Position numbers and translations under genes: made by a program. A stretch of 25,907 nucleotides of DNA from Syntrophorhabdaceae bacterium PtaU1.Bin034 (GTDB taxonomy: Bacteria; Desulfobacterota_G; Syntrophorhabdia; Syntrophorhabdales; WCHB1-27). The DNA lies in the NCBI GenBank assembly GCA_002067405.1, contig MVRP01000047.1, forward strand, positions 1 to 25,907, given 5' to 3'. The notes beneath the pieces are model-generated. The model was not told where the DNA came from. It searched no databases and was given only the letters and a program-made list of their open reading frames with translations. Shown piece by piece: positions 15,008 to 24,100 of the stretch (position 1 is the first letter of the stretch; every line of letters begins with the position of its first letter).

Positions 15008-16258
15008 ATGTTGAGCAGAGAGAAGACGGTTTCAAAATGGTCTCACTCGTTCCGTCAGTTCTTTTCCGTTGACGGAAGGAAGATTGCAAAAAGAGCTTGT
15101 TTTGTATACTACCAGCACTTTAACGCGCTCCTCTACCGGGAGGCGAGAAGCTTGCAGGAACAGGGATTTGAAGTCGATATCATAACGCTCAAACAATCCC
15201 GGCAGGAAAAGCTCTTCCATGTGTATCAGGGCCTCAATGTATACGGGATCCAGTCAAGGCTTGCTGCGGAGAAGAACCTGATCCTCTATTTCCTGCGCCT
15301 CATGCTCTTCTATCTCAAGGCTACGGCCCTGCTTACGTTCCTCGCCCCTGAAAGACGTTACGACCTTGTGCATGTGACTGCGCCGCCGGACATCATGGTG
15401 TTCGCCGCCTTTTTTCCGAAACTGCTCGGTGCCCGGATCATACTCGATATCCATGATATCGGTCCCGAGCTCTTCATGAGGAAGATGCACGTCGCGGAAG
15501 ATCAAGTCATCATAAGATTCCTGAAATTCCTCGAGCGCATCTCCGCCCGGTACGCGGACCATGTTATTACCGTCACGGATTTCTGGAAGGACAGGCTCGC
15601 ATCGAGGTCCGTACCGCCGTCAAAGATCACCATGCTGCTCAACGTGCCTGATAACGAGCTTTTCAAGCCCGTTCGCTCTCCGGTTGTCCGCAATAGCTTT
15701 AACCTCTATTATCACGGATCCGTGGAGGAACATTTCGGGCTCGATACCCTGATAAAGGCAATGCCTCTCATAAAGGCCAAAATCCCCAACGCCCTCCTTC
15801 ATCTTTACTGTGGAAAGAAAGGCAGGGCTTACGCGGAGTGCAGGAGCTTGGCGGTTAAGCTCAATCTGCGGCTTTGCATCATTTTCCACGGTGGGGTGCC
15901 CTTTTACGATCTGCCCCATACCCTCAGCAATGCCGATATCGGGGTTGTCCCCACGAAAGACTCCATTTTTTCGAACGAGGCGGTAAGCATGAAGGCGCTG
16001 GAATATATCTCGATGGGCATACCGATCGTGATATCCAGGACGAAGGCGCACGATTTCTATTACAATACCTCCATGGTCAAGTTTTTCCAGCCGTGCAATA
16101 GTGAAGACCTCGCGCAAGCCGTGATAGAGCTTTACTACAACGCCGAGGAGAGGGAGCAGCAGGTGAGGAACGCCGAGGCGTTCCTGAAGAAGCACGGATG
16201 GGGTAAGTCGAAGGAGGCCTACGCCGGCGTGGTGAACAGCCTTACCAGGGGAAGATGA
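15008..16258 (+). CDS. Glycosyltransferase, GT4/GT-B fold
   Basis: This 416-residue GT-B glycosyltransferase has N-terminal strands for the acceptor side (ACFVYYQHFNALLYREARSL, DLVHVTAPPDIMVFAAFF). Its C-terminal nucleotide-sugar domain carries FNLYYHGSVEEHFGLDTLI and a typical E-x7-E motif in EAVSMKALEYISMGIP (E324, E332). It should add one sugar to the lipid-linked repeat unit at the inner face of the membrane. The start at 15008 is chosen because GGTGGAGAG lies directly upstream; a longer frame from 14966 places that site inside the gene. The 195-bp gap before it shows no gene or strong hairpin. Its stop overlaps the next start (ATGA at 16255). Donor and acceptor are unknown. Confidence 0.87.
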   Translation: MLSREKTVSKWSHSFRQFFSVDGRKIAKRACFVYYQHFNALLYREARSLQEQGFEVDIITLKQSRQEKLFHVYQGLNVYGIQSRLAAEKNLILYFLRLMLFYLKATALLTFLAPERRYDLVHVTAPPDIMVFAAFFPKLLGARIILDIHDIGPELFMRKMHVAEDQVIIRFLKFLERISARYADHVITVTDFWKDRLASRSVPPSKITMLLNVPDNELFKPVRSPVVRNSFNLYYHGSVEEHFGLDTLIKAMPLIKAKIPNALLHLYCGKKGRAYAECRSLAVKLNLRLCIIFHGGVPFYDLPHTLSNADIGVVPTKDSIFSNEAVSMKALEYISMGIPIVISRTKAHDFYYNTSMVKFFQPCNSEDLAQAVIELYYNAEEREQQVRNAEAFLKKHGWGKSKEAYAGVVNSLTRGR

Positions 16259-17460
16259 GCATGAAGCAGGTTTTTCTCGTACTGCTCGCCGTGTTCTCCC
16301 TCTACATCATCTTTGTTACCGCATATCTTCTGGTCATTGCAATCGCTGCCTATTTCTTCAGGAAAAAGGTCGTTTACGACGGAATGCCTTTGAGCCTTGC
16401 CGTTGTTATACCGGCTCACAATGAAGAAGGTCACATAGGGACGACGGTGGCGCATTTGCAGCGCTCCAATTACCCCAAGACCTTCTATTCCGTATTCGTC
16501 CTCGCCGATAATTGCGAGGATAAGACTGCGGAACGGGCGGTGCAGGCAGGCGCCCGCGTGTTCAGGCGCACGGATACGTCCAACCGGGGTAAGGGTCAGG
16601 CGCTCGACTGGTTCTTTCGCAATCATCGGGACATATACGGCGCCTTCGACGGGATAGTCATGGTCGACGCAGATACGACGGTCCACAAGGATTTCCTCGC
16701 AGAGATAGCTGCGAGCCTGAAACATCCCTCGGTAAGTGCGGTTCAGGGATATTACGGTGTTTCGAATGGTGAGGAACACTGGAGGAGCGGGCTCATGTCG
16801 GCCGCCTTCCACGTGTTCAACCACCTGCGGCCGGCCGGCTATAACGGGATCGGCGGCACGGCAGGGCTCAGGGGCAACGGGATGGGATTCAGGACGGAGC
16901 TCATCCTCCGGACAGGCTGGCCGGCATACTCCATCGTGGAGGACTACGAGTTTACCATGCGGCTTCTGCTCGAAGGTATTCTCGTCCATTACAATCCGGA
17001 CGCCATGGTGTTTTCCGATATGCCGACGGAGAGGAAGGTCGCGGAAACCCAAAGGATGCGATGGGAGGGAAGGGGCAAGGATATGAAAAACACCTTTGTC
17101 CGCCTCTTCTTCAAGAAGCTGATGAAGCAGCCGAAATTGCGCGACCTGGAGGCGCTCATCAGCTTTTTTGTGCCTCCCCTGGCATTGCTGGTATCGGGGC
17201 AGATCCTGCTTTTCGGCGTGAGCTTCCTGGTCTATCCGCCGCTGGCGACGGTCCTTTCTTTTTGCTTTGCCGTTGATGCCTTTTACGTCGTTTCCGGACT
17301 GGTGTTGAGGGGCGCGAGGGGCACCGAATGGCGGAGCCTCCTGCTTGCGCCGGTCTACATGATGTGGAAAATGCCCCTTTATTACAAAATGCGTCAGCGG
17401 GACCCGGACGTGTGGGTGCGCACGAAAAGACCGTCTGAACTGACGAAGCATTTCCTATGA
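16255..17460 (+). CDS. Membrane-anchored GT2-family glycosyltransferase
   Basis: This 401-residue protein has an N-terminal membrane helix (about 5-35), a GT-A catalytic domain and C-terminal membrane helices (about 301-350). The catalytic motifs are all visible: VVIPAHNEE, the metal-binding VDADT (D138, D140), VEDYEF (E229-D230) and QRMRW (Q266-W270). This is the D, DxD, ED, QxxRW set of processive or cellulose-synthase-like GT2 enzymes, although many such proteins in Wzx/Wzy loci add single sugars. The 4-bp overlaps with both neighbours indicate one translationally coupled set of three glycosyltransferases. A 410-codon open frame on the opposite strand is a shadow of this gene. Confidence 0.87.
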   Translation: MSMKQVFLVLLAVFSLYIIFVTAYLLVIAIAAYFFRKKVVYDGMPLSLAVVIPAHNEEGHIGTTVAHLQRSNYPKTFYSVFVLADNCEDKTAERAVQAGARVFRRTDTSNRGKGQALDWFFRNHRDIYGAFDGIVMVDADTTVHKDFLAEIAASLKHPSVSAVQGYYGVSNGEEHWRSGLMSAAFHVFNHLRPAGYNGIGGTAGLRGNGMGFRTELILRTGWPAYSIVEDYEFTMRLLLEGILVHYNPDAMVFSDMPTERKVAETQRMRWEGRGKDMKNTFVRLFFKKLMKQPKLRDLEALISFFVPPLALLVSGQILLFGVSFLVYPPLATVLSFCFAVDAFYVVSGLVLRGARGTEWRSLLLAPVYMMWKMPLYYKMRQRDPDVWVRTKRPSELTKHFL

Positions 17461-18710
17461 GCTTAGCCTATCTCAGCAACTATTTTCCCTCCCTTACCGA
17501 GACTTTTATCTATCGGGAAGTCATCGAGCTGAAACGCAGGGGCATCGAAGTGGCCACCTACTCCCTGAGACGGCCTGATCCCTCCGGCATCTCAAAGGAA
17601 TCCCTCCCCCTTCATTCAGGCACTTACTACCTGTTGCCCGTCACCCCGTCTCGTCTTCTCGGAAGCCACCTCGGGTTTTTCCTGCGCCATCCGCTGAAAT
17701 ACTTTAGGGCGTATCTGAGCATGATCTACGGGACCCATGTCCGGGGGAAAGACCGCTTTCGCAGTCTCATGCACTTCGGCGAAGGGGTGGTCCTGGCCGA
17801 AAAAATGCGAGAGGACGGTGTGACGCACATCCATGCCCACTATGCGTCGCAGGCGGCATCCGTGGCAAGGGTCGTGCATCTTCTCACGGGTATCCCTTAC
17901 AGCTTTACCGGCCACGCCCATGACATCTGGCATGACCGGCTGCTTATTCCTGAAAAGCTGAGCGAGGCAATGTTCGTCACGACCTGTTCCGACGTGGGGC
18001 GATGTTCCCTTCTGGGACAGGCCCGGCAAGATGTGGCGGGAAAGGTCCATGTAGTCTATCACGGCCTCGACCTCAACAGCTTTCCATTTTCGAAAAACGG
18101 CGAAGGAAGGGAGAGAAACCTTGTGCTCAGCGTAGGTCGCCTGACTCCTCAAAAAGGTTTTCCCGACCTGATAAGGGCCTGCGTTGTTTTGAAAGAACGG
18201 GGCCTGGGATTCAGATGTGTCATTATTGGCGAAGGTGAAGAGAGACAGGAAATAGAGAGACTGATAAAGTCGGCAGGCGTCGAAAAGGAGGTGAAGCTGA
18301 AGGGCGCCGTCACTCAGGAACAGATAAAAGATTATTACAGAAAGGCCTGGGTTTTTGCCCTGCCGTGTGTGGACACAACCGATGGCAACCGTGACGGAAT
18401 TCCTAATGTTCTCATGGAAGCCATGGCAATGGGAGTGCCCGTCGTGACGACATCGAACTCCGGACAATCGGAGTTGATCCGGGACGGCGTGCACGGCCTG
18501 CTTGTGCCTACCCACTCGCCCGCTGAAATTGCAGACTCGATCATGAGGCTTTGCGAGGACACGCATCTCAGGGACAAGATCGTGACAGAGGCTCGAAAAC
18601 GGATGGAACAGGACTTCGACAACCGGAAGACCATCGAGCCGCTCCTGGGTCTTTTTGAAAGGTTTGTGTTTGATCGTAAGTGCGGTTTTTTGATGGCAAA
18701 AAATGGTTGA
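17457..18710 (+). CDS. Glycosyltransferase, GT4 family (colanic acid WcaL-like)
   Basis: This 417-residue GT-B enzyme has the N-terminal LSNYFPSLTETFIYREV pattern found in WcaL-like glycosyltransferases, HIHAHYASQAASVARVV and SFTGHAHDIW. Its donor domain shows LSVGRLTPQKGFPDLI and a D-x7-E version of the catalytic motif in DGIPNVLMEAMAMGVPVV (D313, E321). It probably adds a hexose to the repeat unit. It overlaps the GT2 gene by 4 bp and the next gene by up to 31 bp. The last residues, after LFERFVFD, are encoded in that overlap and may be unimportant. Confidence 0.87.
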   Translation: MSLAYLSNYFPSLTETFIYREVIELKRRGIEVATYSLRRPDPSGISKESLPLHSGTYYLLPVTPSRLLGSHLGFFLRHPLKYFRAYLSMIYGTHVRGKDRFRSLMHFGEGVVLAEKMREDGVTHIHAHYASQAASVARVVHLLTGIPYSFTGHAHDIWHDRLLIPEKLSEAMFVTTCSDVGRCSLLGQARQDVAGKVHVVYHGLDLNSFPFSKNGEGRERNLVLSVGRLTPQKGFPDLIRACVVLKERGLGFRCVIIGEGEERQEIERLIKSAGVEKEVKLKGAVTQEQIKDYYRKAWVFALPCVDTTDGNRDGIPNVLMEAMAMGVPVVTTSNSGQSELIRDGVHGLLVPTHSPAEIADSIMRLCEDTHLRDKIVTEARKRMEQDFDNRKTIEPLLGLFERFVFDRKCGFLMAKNG

Positions 18711-19318
18711 AAAGAATCTATAATTCTTTTCCAACCTTGAATATTAAGTCGGTTATCAGGAGCAATCTGATGGGCGCTTTATTGCCTCACCTTGCCCAGG
18801 TGAAGGGCTCGGTGCTGGATGTGGGCGCAAAGGACGCGCCTTACAGGCAACTCGTTGCCCACTCGGAATACACGACCCTTGATATCTCGGTGACGGAAAA
18901 CCCTGATATCTGTTGCGACCTGCACGATATTTCCATCAAGTCGGACGTTTTTGATGCGGTGATTGCGTTAGAGGTGCTGGAACACCTTTACGACCCGCAA
19001 AGAATGATCAACGAAATGCACAGGATCCTGAAGAAAGACGGGATCGTGATCGCCTCGACGCGTTTCATCTGCCGATACCATCCCGACCCTAATGACTACT
19101 ACCGATTTACCTCCGACTCGCTGAAGCACCTTTTTTCCCGGTTCTCGGAAACGTCGGTGCTCCCGCATGGAAACGGCCTTCATGCCATCTGGCACATTAT
19201 CAACAATGACTACAGGCCCTTCCGGATCTTGCTGAATCCTCTCAACCCGTTGATATCGCGGATAGATTTTGAAAGTCCGGGCTTTCCTCTCGGTTACATC
19301 ATAAAGGCGGTTAAGTAG
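18680..19318 (+). CDS. SAM-dependent class I methyltransferase
   Basis: This protein of about 212 residues has a methyltransferase fold: motif I SVLDVGAKDAPYRQL, an acidic post-I strand (YTTLDISVTENPDICCDLHD) and VFDAVIALEVLEHLYDP with the typical VLEHL. NEMHRILKKDGIVIAST follows. It is probably an O-methyltransferase for a sugar of the repeat unit or its end cap. The GTG at 18680 overlaps the upstream glycosyltransferase by 31 bp, while a TTG at 18707 would reduce the overlap to 4 bp. Neither has a clear Shine-Dalgarno, so the exact start is open. The fold is clear, the target is not. Confidence 0.82.
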   Translation: MRFFDGKKWLKRIYNSFPTLNIKSVIRSNLMGALLPHLAQVKGSVLDVGAKDAPYRQLVAHSEYTTLDISVTENPDICCDLHDISIKSDVFDAVIALEVLEHLYDPQRMINEMHRILKKDGIVIASTRFICRYHPDPNDYYRFTSDSLKHLFSRFSETSVLPHGNGLHAIWHIINNDYRPFRILLNPLNPLISRIDFESPGFPLGYIIKAVK

Positions 19319-19365
19319 GTCAAGTTTGCACAGCAGGACTAACATCCACATCATGGGAGGAACAA

Positions 19366-20712
19366 ATGGAAGCGATAGCGTACCTTGCCCCGGTCTATTT
19401 GCTGCTTTTCGTGTTCTGGGGACTGAAGAACATCAAGTATTATCTTCTGTTTACCGGGATCATGGCAATGCCGTTCCGCACAACGTACACGGTTCTCGAC
19501 GTAGGGGGCTACGTGGGATGGACGAACGGCATCAACATAGCCCTCTCCGATATCTCGTTTATCGCCCTCTTTGTTTACCTGGTTATTCACCGTAAAGAGT
19601 TGCGCGGCACGCCGTCTTCGGTTGTTGTTCCCGTCCTTTGCTTTATCGGCGCCTGCCTGCCTTCCTTCATCAATTCGAACTGGCTGAGGATCTCGTTTTA
19701 TGAAGTGCTGCTTATAACCCAAACGGCATTTCTTTACTACTTCGTCTTTACTTATGTGGTCGAGACCGAAAAAGACCTGAAAACGGTCGTTCTGTTCCTG
19801 ATATTGTCTCTTCTGTTCCAGAGCCTGTTTGCCATCACGCAGTATGCGACCGGATGGGAGATGGATGTCTTCCGGACAGGGCGCATGGCTGAAGAGATCA
19901 TTCCTGACGAGGATATGGTGGCCCGGGCGGTGGGCACCATCGGGAGGCCGAACAGCCTCGCCGTGTACCTGGTGCCTTTACTCTTTCTTACCCTTTCCAT
20001 GCTCTTTTTCTCGCCCTGGTACAGGCGGCTGAGCTTTGTCGCCGTTGTTGCGGGGAGCATCGCCCTGCTTCTGAGCGGGTCGAGGGGAGGGTGGATCGCG
20101 TTCCTTTTTTCTTTCGTGATTCTCATCGTTGTTATGCTCAGGCGCAGGATCATTACCCTCAGGACGGTAGTCGGCCTGTGGATATCCGGGGGCCTTCTTG
20201 TCTTCGCCTTTCTTCCCTATGTTATGGAAAGGGTTTCTGCTGAGGGGAGCACGGTCGCCGCGTTATCGAGAATCCCCCTTCTCAAGGTGGCCTGGAACAT
20301 GATAGTCGACCATCCGCTGGTCGGTATCGGGGCAAACACCTTCATGGCACAGATTCACAAGTATACGACCGCCTTCGAGTTCCACTACATCTGGCTGGGC
20401 CTCGTCCATAACCAGTATCTGCTCATCTTCGCCGAGACCGGGATTATCGGTCTTGTCGCCTTCCTGTGGCTGTTCCGCTCCTTCTTCCGCGAGTCCTACC
20501 TGTCAAGCCGGCTCGACAACCAGCTTTCCCAGGTGATCGGACTCAGCACGGCCCTGGCATTTTTGTCGATGGCCGTTCACATGATGTTCGACATCTACTC
20601 TTCGCCCCTTGCCCTAAGCATGATGTTCATTTTCTGCGGCCTTTGTTCGGCAGCGATCAAGGTGGGCACGACCGGGGCCGGCAGGATGCGCGCCGTGGCA
20701 TACGGACGGTAG
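19366..20712 (+). CDS. O-antigen ligase/polymerase family protein (Wzy-type)
   Basis: This 448-residue integral membrane protein has about ten or more hydrophobic helices. The Wzy_C/O-antigen ligase signatures are in the second half: TIGRPNSLAVYLVPLLFL, LLSGSRGGWIAFLF, a large periplasmic loop with RIPLLKVAWNMIVDHPLVGIG, and LVHNQYLLIFAETGIIGL. It should polymerise undecaprenyl-linked repeat units on the periplasmic face, working with the Wzx flippase immediately downstream and the chain-length protein at the left edge. A ligase role is less likely in an EPS locus but cannot be excluded. The ATG at 19366 has GGGAGGAAC just upstream. The gap after the methyltransferase is 47 bp. Confidence 0.88.
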   Translation: MEAIAYLAPVYLLLFVFWGLKNIKYYLLFTGIMAMPFRTTYTVLDVGGYVGWTNGINIALSDISFIALFVYLVIHRKELRGTPSSVVVPVLCFIGACLPSFINSNWLRISFYEVLLITQTAFLYYFVFTYVVETEKDLKTVVLFLILSLLFQSLFAITQYATGWEMDVFRTGRMAEEIIPDEDMVARAVGTIGRPNSLAVYLVPLLFLTLSMLFFSPWYRRLSFVAVVAGSIALLLSGSRGGWIAFLFSFVILIVVMLRRRIITLRTVVGLWISGGLLVFAFLPYVMERVSAEGSTVAALSRIPLLKVAWNMIVDHPLVGIGANTFMAQIHKYTTAFEFHYIWLGLVHNQYLLIFAETGIIGLVAFLWLFRSFFRESYLSSRLDNQLSQVIGLSTALAFLSMAVHMMFDIYSSPLALSMMFIFCGLCSAAIKVGTTGAGRMRAVAYGR

Positions 20713-20721
20713 TGAACCATA

Positions 20722-21999
20722 GTGAACTACAAGATATATAAGAATACGGTTATTCTTGCCTGTCTGAGGGTGATTAACCCCGCCCTTTCCATGGTCCTCA
20801 TCGCCTTTATCTCGAAATCCAAAGGGCCGGAATTTCTTGGGGCCTACTCGCTGGTCATAACGCTCTCCGCCGTTTTTACCACCCTTGGCGTCCTCGGCCT
20901 GAATACACTTATCATTCGTGAAACGGCCGCGGCAAAGAAGCACGCGAGCGCCTATCTCACGAGCTCTCTTCTCCTGGGCCTTTTTTCTTCAATCGTAATG
21001 GGGGGCATACTTCTCGCTGCAGTACCGCTGTTCGGCTACGCCCGGGAATTGAATACCTGCCTTCGCCTGATGAGTCTCTACATACTTTTCTCCACCCTGG
21101 TGGGATTTCTTGAATCGTTCTTCATGGCTTTTGAAAAGGTGGGGCTCATATTTGTCGAACAGGTGGCATCGAACATACTGAGACTTATCTTTTCGTTCGT
21201 GGTTATACTGGCGGGCTACGGTCTTGTCCATTTCTTTCTGGTGATTCTCGCATCGGGTGCTTTTTCCCTGGTTCTCTCGCTGTACCTGTTCCACCGGCAT
21301 ATTGCCCGGCTGTCGGTCAAGGTGGATATGGGCAGCCTCAGGTTCCTCCTTACCAACTGTCCCACGTTCTTCTTCAGTACCCTTTTCGGCGTCTTTTTTT
21401 CAATGCGGATAGATATTGTGATGATGTCAAAGTTGTCGGATCTTATCCAGGTCGCGCTGTATACCGCTGCGTTCAAGCTGTTTGACCTGACCCTGATCCT
21501 GCCCCAGGCTTACATGAGCTCGTTTTTTCCCCAACTCTCGCAGCTCTTTCGCGTCAATTCCCGGTTATTCCGGCAAATGTCCCGCCGCATTCTCTTTCAG
21601 TCCCTTCTTTATGTGGTCGGCACAAGCGTCGTCATGTTTGTCGCTGCGTCGCTGCTCGTTCACCTCCTGTTCGGTTCCAGGTTTGAAGGTTCGATCGCGG
21701 TTTTCAGAATAGTGCTTCTGGCTCTCATCCCATGGAGCATTGCCAAGGTTTACGGGCAGATCCTCATAGCGAGTGGAAGGCAACGGCTCGATCTCTATTC
21801 CACCATCCTGGTTACTGTTCTCAACATTGCCCTCAACTTTGCCCTCATCCCGATGTGGGGCGCCAGCGGCGCTGCCGCTGCTTTTGCGGTTTCCATGGGC
21901 CTCTTTGCGGTTTCCCAGTTCGGTTTTGCGCAGAAGGTCTTACGCAGCTTGCGAACGGTGCAGGCAGTTCAATCGGTCCAAACAGCCCGAACGGTTTGA
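20722..21999 (+). CDS. Oligosaccharide flippase, Wzx/MOP family
   Basis: This 425-residue protein of about twelve membrane helices belongs to the polysaccharide-export MOP flippases. It opens with NTVILACLRVINPALSMVLIA, typical of the first helix. A long helix pair contains LLTNCPTFFFSTLFGVFFS followed by MRIDIVMMSKLSDLIQVALY, the 'R.D..ml..l....vG.Y' signature of the family. It should move the lipid-linked repeat unit across the inner membrane. It starts with a GTG at 20722, ten bases after the Wzy stop. The last ~18 residues (RSLRTVQAVQSVQTARTV) are encoded by the left half of inverted repeat E and are probably not part of the folded protein. Confidence 0.88.
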   Translation: MNYKIYKNTVILACLRVINPALSMVLIAFISKSKGPEFLGAYSLVITLSAVFTTLGVLGLNTLIIRETAAAKKHASAYLTSSLLLGLFSSIVMGGILLAAVPLFGYARELNTCLRLMSLYILFSTLVGFLESFFMAFEKVGLIFVEQVASNILRLIFSFVVILAGYGLVHFFLVILASGAFSLVLSLYLFHRHIARLSVKVDMGSLRFLLTNCPTFFFSTLFGVFFSMRIDIVMMSKLSDLIQVALYTAAFKLFDLTLILPQAYMSSFFPQLSQLFRVNSRLFRQMSRRILFQSLLYVVGTSVVMFVAASLLVHLLFGSRFEGSIAVFRIVLLALIPWSIAKVYGQILIASGRQRLDLYSTILVTVLNIALNFALIPMWGASGAAAAFAVSMGLFAVSQFGFAQKVLRSLRTVQAVQSVQTARTV

Positions 22000-22021
22000 G
22001 TCCGGTGGGACTGCCTGCACC
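21957..22021. repeat. Inverted repeat element E spanning the flippase stop codon
   Basis: GGTGCAGGCAGT at 21957-21968 is perfectly complementary to ACTGCCTGCACC at 22010-22021, a 12-bp stem around a 41-nt interior. The interior has a second imperfect pairing (CGGTCCAAAC with GTTTGAGTCCGG). The flippase stop at 21997-21999 lies inside the interior. There is no T-run, so it is not an intrinsic terminator. It resembles elements A-D in position, at a gene end, but its units differ. Confidence 0.6.
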
Positions 22022-22061
22022 CGTCGGAAAGCCCGGTAACGGCGGAAGGAGGTTACAGGAA

Positions 22062-23402
22062 ATGCGAAAAGTCCTTATAGTGACCCACGAGTTTCCCGGG
22101 ATGGGAGGGTCGAGGCTTCTCAAGTTCGCACAGCACCTGCCCCGGCTCGGCTACGAGCCTGTCATCCTTACGGTAAAAGCAGGAAAAACCAACGGAGCGG
22201 CCGGACCTCACCACGACATCAAGGTATTCAGGACACCGTGTGTCCGTAAATCACCCTTTCGCGTATTCTCCAAGCTCTTCGGCTCCTGGTCAACGACAGT
22301 CTACTTCGAGAGCCTGTTCTTCATTCCCGATCTTTATATCACCTGGCTGCCTTCGGCGCTCATCAAAGGATACCACCTGATAAAAGAGGAGAATATTGAC
22401 GTCATCCTCACCTCGTCCCCTCCCGAGAGCCTGCACCTCATCGGTCTTCTCTTGAAAAAACTGACCGGTGTGAAGTGGATCGCCGACTTTCAGGACCTGT
22501 GGACTACCAAGAAGATCGTGTACCGGCCTCCGACGCACATCCATGACCTCATCGTCAAGAGACTGGAGAGAACCATATATGCCGGCTGCGACCACCTGAT
22601 AGCGAACACCATGGGGAACAAGCGTTTTTACCGCGAACTCTTCGGTATCGATGAAAAGAGGGTGACTGTCATCCCGTGCGGATACGACACGAATGAAGAG
22701 GCGCTCAACCACAGCCGGCCGCACATCAAGCGCCCGTCTGACACGTTTATCCTCGGCTACATGGGATATTTTGACAAAGACGGTTTTCCCTGGCAGGAAT
22801 TCCTTCTTTCCTTCAAGGACCTGATCGATTCCCGACGAATTGACGGAATCGAGTTCCGCATATGCGGTCACATGTCACACCAGGCCAGGCGATTCATTGA
22901 GAAGAACGATCTGTCCGGTCATGTGCGGCATTATGGAGTACTGCCTCACGAAAAGGCGTACAAGCTGATTTCGGAAAGCGATCTGCTTGTGCTTTTGCTG
23001 TATGAGACGTCTTACAGCAAAGCCATTGTCCCGCATAAGCTCTACTACTACCTCGCCATGTCGAAACCTGTTCTGGCGCTGGTGGAAGAGGGCGGGGAGG
23101 TCGAGGACATCATGAGGAGGACCGGAGCAGGAAAGACGGTCTCCGCAACAAAACCGGATGCGGTCAGGCAGGCTTTAAACGAATACTACGACCAATGGAA
23201 GGAACGCGGACAGATCAGCTACTCGGCTGACAGGGAAATAGTAGCGGGCTATGAATACGGCAATTTGACCAGGACCCTGAAAGAGGCCATGGACAAGGTC
23301 CTTGGCATTGATGTTGAGATTTTCCGAGTAAAAAACGAGCAGGGCTCGGGGAGGAAAAATGATAAACCCTATCTCTACCTGCATCGAGAGCATCAGGTTT
23401 AG
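22062..23402 (+). CDS. Glycosyltransferase, GT4-like
   Basis: This 446-residue GT-B protein starts MRKVLIVTHEFPGMGGSRL, a common N-terminus for this group. It then has DVILTSSPPESLHLIGLLL, WIADFQDLW, and a C-terminal donor domain with FILGYMGYFDK and VPHKLYYYLAMSKPVLALVEEGGEV. The classic E-x7-E is not clear; the HKLYYYLAMSKPV stretch takes its place, as in the subgroup that resembles WbuB/family 4 enzymes. The start at 22062 is set by GGAAGGAGG nine to seventeen bases upstream; an open frame reaching back to 21732 only reads through the flippase gene in another frame. The 3' end overlaps the next gene by 44 bp, so the last ~14 residues are shared sequence. Confidence 0.85.
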   Translation: MRKVLIVTHEFPGMGGSRLLKFAQHLPRLGYEPVILTVKAGKTNGAAGPHHDIKVFRTPCVRKSPFRVFSKLFGSWSTTVYFESLFFIPDLYITWLPSALIKGYHLIKEENIDVILTSSPPESLHLIGLLLKKLTGVKWIADFQDLWTTKKIVYRPPTHIHDLIVKRLERTIYAGCDHLIANTMGNKRFYRELFGIDEKRVTVIPCGYDTNEEALNHSRPHIKRPSDTFILGYMGYFDKDGFPWQEFLLSFKDLIDSRRIDGIEFRICGHMSHQARRFIEKNDLSGHVRHYGVLPHEKAYKLISESDLLVLLLYETSYSKAIVPHKLYYYLAMSKPVLALVEEGGEVEDIMRRTGAGKTVSATKPDAVRQALNEYYDQWKERGQISYSADREIVAGYEYGNLTRTLKEAMDKVLGIDVEIFRVKNEQGSGRKNDKPYLYLHREHQV

Positions 23403-24072
23403 GTACAATACCAGCAGTTCGGAGCGGTTCATAAAATATTTAAGGGACGCAGGCGTCTCGATCGGAGAAGGGGTGACGTTCTATGAACCGAGGACGGTGG
23501 TCGTGGACACCACGCGCCCGTGCCTTGTGACCATTGGGAATAACGTCGGCATCACCCGTGGAGTCGTCATATGGACTCACGCGGCCGACTGGCATGTATT
23601 AAGGGAATTATACGGAAGACCTTTCGGCTCGGCAGGTGGGGTGACCATCAAGGACAACGTTTTCCTGGGCACGAACTCGATACTTTTGAAGGGCGTAACG
23701 ATCCACGAGAATTGTATCATCGGCGCGGGGTCTGTGGTCACCCGTGACGTGCCGCCGGGAAGCGTCGCTGCGGGCAACCCGATGCGGGTGATCATGACCA
23801 TGGAGGAGTACTACAAGAAGCGAGAAGAGAAGCAGGTGCAGGAAGCAAGTGAATATGCACGAGCCATATACGAAAGGTACAACAGGCAGCCGGTGCCTGA
23901 AGATTTCAAGGAGTTCTTTGACCTTTTTCTTGAGAGGGATCCGGCCAAATTCGGTGGTATTCCCGTAAGAAAGCAGGTGGGCAGACATTACCGGAAGTTT
24001 ATGAGCTCACAACCGGTCTTTCGTTCCTTTGAGGAGTTCCTGGGGCACAGCGGTATTGGCGGCCGGGGATAG
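23359..24072 (+). CDS. Hexapeptide-repeat acyltransferase with C-terminal extension
   Basis: This 237-residue left-handed beta-helix acyltransferase has coils reading VTIGNNVGITRGVVIWTHA, VTIKDNVFLGTNSILLKGV and VGAGSVVTRDVPPGSVAAGN with the I-substitution IIGAGSVV. The WTHAADW segment holds a likely catalytic His. After the helix ends near residue 150 there is a charged, mostly helical extension of about 85 residues (MEEYYKKREEKQVQEASEYA onward) not present in small maltose-acetyltransferase-type enzymes. It probably O-acetylates a sugar of the EPS. A strong GGGGAGG lies before the ATG at 23359 even though this is inside the upstream gene, so initiation there is well supported. Confidence 0.82.
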   Translation: MINPISTCIESIRFRYNTSSSERFIKYLRDAGVSIGEGVTFYEPRTVVVDTTRPCLVTIGNNVGITRGVVIWTHAADWHVLRELYGRPFGSAGGVTIKDNVFLGTNSILLKGVTIHENCIIGAGSVVTRDVPPGSVAAGNPMRVIMTMEEYYKKREEKQVQEASEYARAIYERYNRQPVPEDFKEFFDLFLERDPAKFGGIPVRKQVGRHYRKFMSSQPVFRSFEEFLGHSGIGGRG

Positions 24073-24100
24073 ACCGTCGCCCGTCGGGAAATCCGGGCAG

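Noticed and set aside
16219..17451. 410-codon open frame on the - strand
   Set aside because: It lies entirely opposite the GT2 gene, whose D/DxD/ED/QxxRW motifs are intact. The antisense protein is rich in His, Arg and Pro with no recognisable domain, typical of a shadow frame in GC-rich DNA.
17616..18734. 372-codon open frame on the - strand
   Set aside because: It is antisense to the WcaL-like glycosyltransferase and has no recognisable motif or ribosome site.
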